NCBI GenBank assembly: GCA_019426215.1
Contig: CM033392.1
Coordinates: 52,255,149 to 52,319,148 of the forward strand
Source of the DNA: Buddleja alternifolia
Taxonomy: Eukaryota; Streptophyta; Magnoliopsida; Lamiales; Scrophulariaceae
DNA length: 64,000 bases
Direction: 5' to 3'
Notes under the pieces: model-generated
Database searches by the model: none
Told to the model about the DNA's origin: nothing
The model's input: only the letters and a program-made list of their open reading frames with translations
Made by a program: the position numbers and the translations under genes
Shown here: positions 56,174 through 64,000 of the stretch, in pieces
How positions within the stretch are numbered: position 1 is the stretch's first letter
Layout of the letters: each line of letters begins with the position of its first letter

Positions 56174-57500
56174 TGTTAGGTCTTAAAAGTAAAATTGTTT
56201 TGGTATGTTTTCACCTCACATTTGTATTAAATTCATACCTTGAGTTGATCTTTTTAGTTGCTTTTATCCGTGTTTGTATATTTTGGCTTCTAAGTCGTTT
56301 AAATGCTTTTGTAGGCAAAGAACGATTGATTTGGCGAGTAAATGAAGGGATTTCTAAGCAAAGTGAAGAAGTCAACTAAGAGACTTAAAGAGGAGCAAAG
56401 AAAAGTCTAAACGAAAAGAGTTGAGTTGAAGAAAAAGTAAAGAAAAAAGTGGACAGCAGAATTGGCACAGTGGTGCCAAATTCGGCACCACTGTGCAGCG
56501 CGCAGAAATCAGAATTTCTGGTTGGGCTCGGATTTTGGGTCTTTTGTTGGGCTTTTCATAATTAGAATTCCTATATAAATAGAAGAAGTCAGAAAAATAA
56601 GAGATTTTTTAGATTCTTTAAAGAAAGAAGACGCTTTGGAGAGAGAAAACTTGGAGAGAAAGAAAAGGAAGTCATTGAAGAGGAGAAAGAGAAATCTTGA
56701 TTCTTGCCATCAACATAAGGGTTCTTCTTAGTTTTTCTTGAATTCTTCTTCTTCCCCAATTGTTCTTATTATTTTCCACCATTGTTAAACATGAGAATTC
56801 TTAGTTTTATATAAATTATTTCTTCTTCTTGTTTAATTATGAGTAGCTAAATAATTTCTAGGGTTTAAGATGTAGTCTTGAGTATTATTATGGATTGTTG
56901 ATTTTCATTGGGTTATTTCTTGCTTTAATTAGTCTATCAATGAGGGCTTAATGCTTGTAGATGATTGGCCACCAAATACATGATTTAAGATGAATTGAGA
57001 AGTACCGGGAGGTGAATTAATTCATTAGTTCAGATTTGATAGACATGTTTAAATTACTCAATAGGGATATTAGTAATTGTGCATGAGGCTAGCTAACGAA
57101 TTTCATGGAAATTAATGGATTCATCTAGATTAGTTATTGATCATGGGAGTGACGAGAACGAGTTTAGTTGGGTACTCATGGAGATCTCGGGAGAGTATCC
57201 ATGTAATTAAGGAAATTCGGGTCTTTAATGAATGCAAGAATTTACAATTCAATGAAGTTCAATATCCGTAGAAATACTTTGATGAAGTCTTAATCCCTAA
57301 GCTTTCCATTTATTGAATTATTGTTTATTAATTTTGTTATTATTTATTTCTGTTTTTAATTAGTTAAAATCTTAAATCTTGTGAATCAATAGTCTAAATA
57401 ATAGGATAAACTTCGTTTGGTACTTGATAACCTTCCCTGTGGAGACGATCTTACTTACTCTTTATTATTTGTCGATACCGTGTTGTTACGGGTGTTAACA
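56174..57500 (+). repeat. 3' LTR of the Athila-type element
   Basis: 1327 bp, colinear with the 5' LTR, with scattered substitutions and a few short indels (for example a shorter AGAGAAG run near 56645). Exact-arm hairpin at 56464-56496 and TATA at 56572-56579. Confidence 0.96.
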
Positions 57501-57505
57501 ATATT

Positions 57506-58045
57506 TTAAGCTTGTATGCTAACACCTATAAATTGTATTCTTTCATTCCCATTTTCCACAAGAATACTATGTTCTTTTTAAAAAAACTAAGAAAAGAAAA
57601 TACAATTTTTTGTCATTTATTTTCAAAATTACCACCACACTTTGCCTAAAAACATTATGTTTAGGTAAAAACAAACTTTTTTTATTAGCGATATAGTCAA
57701 TTTCATAATAAATAGAATATTTTATGAAAACTTTTTGTAGGATAATTAAAAGGATCACATAAACTATGTTGTAGAATTTAACATACGCATAGTGATCGGT
57801 TATCATATATTAGTTTAGATCGATCAATAAAATTTCTTTCTGAATGCCATTTCGTGTTTTCTCAAAAATGGATTAATTTTAGTTTTAAAATTTTAAATCA
57901 AATGGTAATTTGTCAAATATTTAATATAAGCATACTTACTTATAATAAAGTACAAATATATTATAGAGCAAATAAGAAATTGTATATCGTTTGTGAAGTG
58001 AGGGGTATTACATAATGGTGGTTAATTAAATTAATATTATGTATA
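57506..58045. other. AT-rich intergenic, no gene seen
   Basis: No feature recognised; a 79-codon open frame here is low complexity. Confidence 0.6.
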
Positions 58046-58989
58046 GATATAAATGCATCAACCTCCCCTGAACTATGGACAATTGGCATCCACACCCCTC
58101 ACTTTTAAAATATTGGCATGGACCTCCCTTTCTTCAACTTTTTCATTAAATTTATTTATTAAAGACTAAAATACTCATTATTGTTATAGCTAAAACTATT
58201 GAATTAGACTTTATAATTTCTTGGATTTTTTTTTAGAAGTATCATTAAATGACATTGTAATAAAATAAAAAACATAATCATCCAAAATAAAAAAAAAATG
58301 GAGATATATTTCTAAAACTCTTAAACCATAAATTGATTAAAAAAAATCTCGGATACTTTTATTCTTAAGTTGAAATTTAAGAAACGTACGATGAAAAATT
58401 AACTTATGACTATTGTATAAATAAATTACAAACTAATGAAAAATTATAACTCAACTAGTAGCAAACCTATATCTATATATCTATATATATATATATTAAT
58501 TATGAATTTCACTTAACTGAATGAAAAAAAAAATCTAAACATCACCATAAATCTTCAATTCTAAATATGAAATTATATTAAATACAATATAAAAAAAAAT
58601 TCTTGACAAATTGATTCAATATTATTGTGATAGAAATAAAAAAAAATGATGTAAATCGCACAATTAAAACAAAAAGTATTTGTCCATGATAAACTATTCA
58701 CAAAATTAGGAAAGATTCTTTTTAAATATATAATTTAAGGTTTAGAGATTTTAGATATATTTCTAAAAAGAAATTCATTTTAAATATTTTATTACAAAGT
58801 AATTTGAAAATATTGACAATTTTTCATTCAATTAAACCTTTTTTAGCTAAAATGTGAAGGGTATAATAATCTTGAACTTGTAAAGTTTAGGAAAAAGTTG
58901 AAGGAGAGGAGGTCCTTGTTAATATATTAAATATGAGGGGTGTGGATGCGAAATACCTATAGTTTGGGGGAGGTCAATGCAATTTTCCC
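58046..58989. mobile_element. MULE-type foldback element, copy 2
   Basis: 944 bp, flanked by ATTATGTATA (58036-58045) and ATTATATATA (58990-58999), a 10-bp duplication with one difference. Ends GATATAAATGCATCAACCTC and TGCAATTTTCCC match the copy at 25005-25931 throughout. No transposase. Confidence 0.9.
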
Positions 58990-58999
58990 ATTATATATA

Positions 59000-59370
59000 A
59001 GTATATATAAATTATATTTATATATTGTGGTTGCATTTTTGTTGTTCAAAATAAGTTAAAACCTAACCCGATTGCAAAAATGCAATTTTTTATAACTTAA
59101 CCCAGGATCCACCTATCAAATCGTCAACCCGTCATTTGCGTTGCAGTTTGGCCTGAGGTAGTCTAACGATTTGGTTGAACAGTCCTACTTATTGGCAATA
59201 CCCGAGTTGGCACATACCAATTGGGTTCGACCGACATTGAAAGGGTTCTCCGAGATCCCAATGGAACTTTTCTAGTTGCTTTTCACTGGACATATCAATT
59301 CTCAATCCAATAAAATATCGAAACATTGGCCATTAAAGAAGGGCTGCAATTATTTATTTTGTTTGGTTAA
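59000..59370. other. Intergenic, no gene seen
   Basis: No element ends or motifs recognised. Confidence 0.5.
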
Positions 59371-59556
59371 CGAAAATTTGGGTAGGGTCGACTTCGGTCA
59401 CCTACTAAGGACCAGGGCATGGCTCCGGGGTCAGAGGTTGTTTACAGAGGTATGTATAGATCGTCCACCAACACTGTCCTTATATAAGTAGGAGAATCGA
59501 ACCCACAACATTCTAACAGAAAGTGACTTGTTCCTTATCCACTGAGCTAACATGTG
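59371..59556 (-). mobile_element. tRNA-derived SINE
   Basis: On the minus strand an A-box-like TAGCTCAGTGG (59550-59540) and B-box GGTTCGATTC (59503-59494) about 36 bp apart, as in tRNA genes and SINE heads. The body then ends with GTAGGTGACCGAAGTCGACC and CCCTACCCAAATTTT, text resembling the 3' part of plant Au-type SINEs. No clean target duplication. Confidence 0.7.
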
Positions 59557-59684
59557 TTGGCAAATATGCTGGCGACCAAAATTGAAATTGGTTCACTTTT
59601 TGTTATACCTTGCAAGTTAGGCCTTAACAGTGTTTACTCTGCGACAATATTTCAAAGATATCAACTGATTTTCAGCATGTCTCT

Positions 59685-59830
59685 ATGTCGTTATGCTTTC
59701 GAGAAGCTAATGAAGTGGCTGCTAGTCTTGCTAAATACGGTGTTCGTGTTCCAGGACCATGTTTGGTGCTTGTGGCTGTGCATCTTTTTCTTGTTCAGTT
59801 GTTTGATTCACATTCTCGCTTGTCATGTCG
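59685..59830 (+). pseudogene. LINE RNase H fragment
   Basis: FREANEVAASLAKYGV is the last conserved RNase H motif of plant LINEs (compare REKNNCADMLAKMG at 33590). Only the C-terminal end remains; no RT or poly(A) is seen nearby. Confidence 0.65.
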
Positions 59831-59877
59831 TAGGAACATCACGATGTTATGTACTAAGATTGTTTTAATATCTCAAT

Positions 59878-60386
59878 CGAAAAATTCTTACCTATACTCA
59901 GTGGCGGATCTAGAAATTTGGATCAATGGGGACACAATTTACCGAACAAAATAAAAAATAAATATAAACAATATTTTTAACACAAAATGATCAACAATAA
60001 TTAGTAAATTACATTTTACAACTGTAGTCTACGAGTTTTCATCTTCTGAAAGAGGCCGAAAGTGAGATGGAAATTGGAATTGAGGGGGCCTTTAAAATCT
60101 GAGTGGGGGCATTAATGTAATTTATAAATTAAAACTAAAAAATATTTATATATTAAAAAAAATCTGAGTGGGGACACTGTCTCCCTCCCTCCCCTCCCTT
60201 CCCCTAATGTAGATTCGCCATTGCCTATACCAAGTGTAGACTCAGTGACCTACACCAAGACACAACAAAAAAAAATTAAAAAATGTATATTTAATATAAA
60301 AACAAGTCAAATATTTTTTTATTATTTTTGATTTTGTCTTGATGTAGGTTACTAGATCCCATATTGGGTGTAGGTAAGAATTTTCC
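59878..60386. mobile_element. Small MITE, interrupted by a second MITE
   Basis: Perfect 8-bp flank ATCTCAAT (59870-59877 and 60387-60394). Ends CGAAAAATTCTTACCTATACC and, reversed, GGAAAATTCTTACCTACACC, then CCTACACCAAGACA in both arms. Without the inner MITE (59899-60223) and one duplication it is about 176 bp. Confidence 0.85.
59899..60223. mobile_element. hAT-like MITE (CAGTGGCGGATC type) nested in another MITE
   Basis: 325 bp. Ends CAGTGGCGGATCTAG and, reversed, CAATGGCGAATCTAC. Flanks CCTATACT (59891-59898) and CCTATACC (60224-60231), an 8-bp duplication with one change. Confidence 0.82.
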
Positions 60387-60394
60387 ATCTCAAT

Positions 60395-60882
60395 TAGGGA
60401 TGTTCATCGGTTCGGTTTCGTCCCAAACCGAACCCAAAATTCGATTAACCTACAATTCGATTTACGGAAAACACAAATCGAAAATCAAACCAAAAAAGTT
60501 CAGTTCGGTTCGGTTAAAACCGAACTTTTTGGGTTCCGTTCGGTTCGGGCCAAATCGAACTTTTGAAAAAAAATAAAAAAAAGATAAGAAAAATCAGCTT
60601 CGGTTGCATTATTTCGAAAAAGCCCATCTTATAAAAAAAATTACTTTTTTTTCCCTATAAGTTGTCACTAGAAAAAAATATTTTTTATAGTTTTTTGTCT
60701 ATATTATACTATATAAAAAAAAATCGATTTTCAGTTAATCGAACCTCAAAATCGAAAATCGAACCTTTTGTAAAAATAAAAATCAAACCAAATTTTCAGT
60801 TTGGTTTCGGTCCGAACCGAATTCTCGATTTTCGGTCCTACTCGGCCGGTTGACCGAATTTTTGATTTTGATTAACACCCTA
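60395..60882. mobile_element. hAT-type MITE with GGTTCGGTT-rich ends
   Basis: 488 bp. Termini TAGGGATGTTCATCGG and TGATTAACACCCTA. Flanks ATCTCAAT (60387-60394) and ATCTTAAT (60883-60890), 8 bp with one change. Ends rich in CGGTTCGGTT and AACCGAACC words. Confidence 0.9.
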
Positions 60883-61057
60883 ATCTTAATCTATGTTGTT
60901 TCCTTTTGTCCCAAAAAGAAATAGTCCCCATATATAATATTTTGCTAGAGTCGAAAAAGTGCCAAGTGTTGTATGTTTTTACACTTTCATTACCCCTCCA
61001 AATAAGGTGAAAGTTAGTTGTTGTAGCACACCATGTGTAATATGTACCGAATGTTGA

Positions 61058-61464
61058 GGCTATGTTTGGTTATATTTTGGTGAGAATTATTGATGAGAAA
61101 TTTATGGGGACATGTGCATATTTGATGAGATTGTGTTTAGTTTTATTTTGGGAGTTGATTTTTTGACTTTTTTTTGGTGAGATAGTGTTTGGTTTTGTTT
61201 GCAGAGGGAACAAAAGGTATTGTAGCAGTTAAATCATGAAGTTTTTATCTGTTAATAATTAGTTAATGATTGAAAGTTAAGAGAAGATAGAGGCAAAAGT
61301 AGGGGACAATACCTGGATTGTAGATTTTTAAATAAATAATCATTGTGTTTTTTTTACCAGAAAAGTAACATATTTTTTGCCCAAAATTGTGTTTGCCAAA
61401 CACAATTGGGCCAAAATTTTGGACCAAATCTTATTCTAATATTTAAAATGAATCCAAACCCATA
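61058..61464. mobile_element. PIF/Harbinger-like MITE, copy 2, decayed right end
   Basis: Starts GGCTATGTTTGGTTATATTTTGG and contains TTGATGAGATTGTGTTTAG and CCAAACACAATTGGG, colinear with 32321-33348. The right terminus (AATCCAAACCCATAA) is degraded. It lacks the AT-microsatellite core of copy 1. Confidence 0.75.
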
Positions 61465-61970
61465 ATTCCATCTCTTTCTTTTGTGGACATGTGGTGGACA
61501 AATTATTTTTGCCATGTAGATACAATTCCATATTTAAGCCATTTATTTGAATTTTTTTTATTATATCTTTTATCTCTTTTAATTTTGTCTCTCATCTTCA
61601 TTATGTAATATTTAAGTCAATACGAATAGTTTTTAAAGACATTTATATCATCCCTTAATTTCAGCTAATTTGAATCAATACTAAAAAGTATTGATTGAAT
61701 CCACAAGATGCATAATCTAATTTTCATTATCATTCTCAATTTAACTTTTGAATGCATTAAGCCTTTCACATTTAGTTTATAAAAATTTGACCAAATTCTA
61801 ATTTTTTTGGAATTTTAAATTATTTTAATCATATTAGTGATTTTCCGTTCCTGCGGTTTTGCATAAAATTCATGAATCTTAATATTAGTTAAAACATTTC
61901 CGTTACATTCCAATATCACCTCCTTAATTAAATTGATGATTAGACAATTCTAATTAAATTTCTTAATTGC
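61465..61970. other. AT-rich intergenic, no gene seen
   Basis: Nothing recognised apart from AT-rich low complexity. Confidence 0.5.
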
Positions 61971-62695
61971 TGTTGGAAATCGGATGTAAATAAAGTACGT
62001 GTGACATACTTCCGGTAACAAATTCGAACAACACGTGTGCATTTCGAATTTCTCTAATTCGAGTTCGGACGAATGAGAAATTAAATGCTGAAATTGTGGT
62101 TTGAAATCTGTGGGTTTACTGTGAATTTCTTCTGATCCAACGGTGTAAAATGATGAGGAGTTAAAGATACTACTCATTACAATCGATAACCACGATCGTA
62201 CGAGCTGTATTTTTAACACACATGAAATTGGTCGTATTTATGACGGTCAAAACCGTTACGGCCGTTACATGTGAGTCATTAAATTGGATTTAATGACATT
62301 TATGTGAGTCATTAAATTGAATTTAATAACACTTATGGCTCCTCTTGTTTCTAACACCTATATAAACCCCTTCGGATGATCATTCTTTCTAAAAGCGAAT
62401 TTACAATTCCTCTTCATCTTTTGTTCATTCTCTCAAGTTTCGTTATTTCGGGAATAACAAAGTCGAGAGTTGAATCATTTTGTTATTGAGAGTTCGAAAC
62501 AGGGTTTCGTTAGTGGTTCTCGGGATTCGAAGTGGTTCTATCCTGAGAAGAATCGTTGTATCTTGGGACACAATTGCACCAACCCGTACCACCAATAGCA
62601 GGGCTATAACGGGCAATATTGTATTAAGGATAGAGTTTATTCTCGCTTCGATTCCAAATTGCATATCCGTTTTATCACAGTCAATTTTACCAACA
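61971..62695 (+). mobile_element. Solo LTR (0.73-kb family)
   Basis: TGTTGGAAATCGGATG to TTTACCAACA, flanked by ATTGC (61966-61970) and ATTAC (62696-62700), a 5-bp duplication with one difference. TATA box TATATAAA at 62359. Colinear with the minus-strand solo LTR at 34213-36377. No coding. Confidence 0.92.
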
Positions 62696-62700
62696 ATTAC

Positions 62701-64000
62701 CTCCTTAATTTTAGTTGAAATATTAAATGTCTTAATATTAGTAACCCCAGAATTTGAAAATCATTTCAATAGTCATCCGTCCTTCCCTATAAAGTCAATC
62801 TTACCAATGAGTTTTTCCTACACTGTTTCAATCCTTCTTTTGTATATGTTGAAAGATATATCTTGAATTTCTTTGTAAATGAGTTCTCGAATGCTAACCT
62901 TATTTTTTTCAACTTTCATATGTATATAGACACGCGCGCGCGTGCACACACACATATATATACTAGTTGGGGCCTGCACCACGCTAAAGCGCAGATAAGG
63001 GGCCTGCCCAGACCTAATAGTCATAATGGCTATTATACTGGCCCACTTGCCAGTGAATTATTTGAGATGACTATAATTAATAGGAGTCCAATATGACTTC
63101 TATAGTTGTGATTGCCATGTGAGATAGAACATGGGTGTAAGCCCAATGCACAATTTAAATTAAATGTTACATCTTTCTGTTCGGAGCCCACAATGAAAAT
63201 TAAATGTTACAACTTGGGTGTTAATGTCCATTATATTGGCCCACATGTAAATGTATAGTTTGAGATACTTGCAGGTGGGAGCTCAGTGTGAGTTGCACAT
63301 TTTTTTGGCCCGTACGAAAAGAATTGTCCAGTTATATTTTCGGATGCATACTATATTATGTTTATACATCCATGTATACATAAGCCGAATATAGCCACGC
63401 ATGAAATTTTGACTAAATGGATAAAATACCACAATTATATCCAAAACTAACATAAATGACAAAAGTTCACTAAATTTTTTTGAATTTATGTCACGATGAA
63501 TGGTCAATACGGATGATGAATCGAAAAACAATTATATACAAAAACCACCAATCCTACATTTCCATATAAAGATTACATGCATAACCTAAGACTTATATGA
63601 TTAGTTAAAGATAAAGAAAACATTACTGAATGACTCAGAACCAAAATGGAAACTCTCTAAATAACAAATGAATAATAATTACAAATTTGACGAGAAGTCG
63701 AGAATACAGAGTAAACAACATGCTTTTAACTTCCAAGCTCTAGATCAATCATGCCCAGGATCTTAAATCCAGAGCAGTATCAATTAGTTCAATAATCTGT
63801 GGGCGGGTAGTAAATAAATTGAAAGTTCCATCTGCATTTACGAAAAATAGCATTTATTCAGGCATTCACACCAGAAACCGAGATAGGTATATGTCAAAAA
63901 GCTTTAATCAGCACCGAAAAAGTTGTTGGATCTACAGATGAAACACAAATCTGCCAACACATGGATTTGCTATTCAGACGAGCAAATCTATGTTCGAAAC
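62701..64000. other. Unassigned window end
   Basis: No gene recognised. A CG/CA/TA microsatellite lies at 62931-62965 (GCGCGCG then CACACA then TATATA). The rest is AT-rich intergenic DNA. Confidence 0.5.

Larger units (their letters stand above)
45505..57500 (+). mobile_element. Athila-type Ty3/gypsy LTR retrotransposon, full length
   Basis: 5' LTR 45505-46846 and 3' LTR 56174-57500, with a perfect ATATT duplication (45500-45504 and 57501-57505). PBS for tRNA-Asp, gag-protease-RT-RNase H-integrase in gypsy order, then a third ORF of ATHILA type, a PPT and the 3' LTR. The LTRs look a few percent different by eye, so insertion was fairly recent but not current. Five in-frame stops between 47028 and 50282, several frameshifts after 50282, and a hAT MITE in integrase make it non-coding for its own proteins. 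Confidence 0.96.

Noticed and set aside
59490..59556. Functional tRNA gene
   Set aside because: A- and B-box-like motifs are present, but a cloverleaf with acceptor stem is not formed; it continues into a SINE body.

Overview
The window is repeat-rich, AT-rich nuclear DNA from a flowering plant, probably a eudicot. The signs are a Sirevirus-type Ty1/copia element, an Athila-type Ty3/gypsy element, a plant LINE with a DUF4283-type ORF1 and an RNase H tail, many MITEs, and kinase genes with short plant-type introns. No bacterial, phage or CRISPR feature was found. The only complete host gene I can assemble is a six-exon kinase.

Layout. 1-12095: one Sirevirus-like copia element on the minus strand, missing its 3' LTR because the window ends first. 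It holds, in its own order, a 5' LTR, PBS, gag, protease/integrase, RT/RNase H and a long downstream third ORF, all broken by stops or frameshifts. 13432-16720: a host 14-mer repeat that received a PIF/Harbinger-like MITE, a 2.3-kb PIF/Harbinger-like element carrying a 386-bp tandem array, and a hAT MITE in its flank. 17609-23712: an intact 332-residue protein-kinase-like gene (plus strand), with TE-derived sequence in introns 3 and 5. 24604-29525: MULE-type foldback elements and a duplicated host segment, one copy of which preserves the empty site. 29812-32134 and 42964-43409: two decayed minus-strand kinase relatives. Between them, 33430-42700 is a minus-strand LINE cut by three solo LTRs, one lying inside another. 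45505-57500: a full-length Athila-type element with both LTRs and an ATATT target duplication, carrying a hAT MITE in its integrase. 58046-62695: another MULE MITE, a SINE, a LINE fragment, a chain of nested MITEs and a solo LTR. 62701-64000 holds nothing I recognise.

How it fits together. This is a small kinase-like gene cluster that has been an insertion target for a long time. Target-site duplications let the order of many insertions be read directly: LINE, then a 0.7-kb LTR element, then a 1.45-kb LTR element. The retroelement genes are described as broken relics. No coordinated host pathway is encoded beyond the kinase-like genes.
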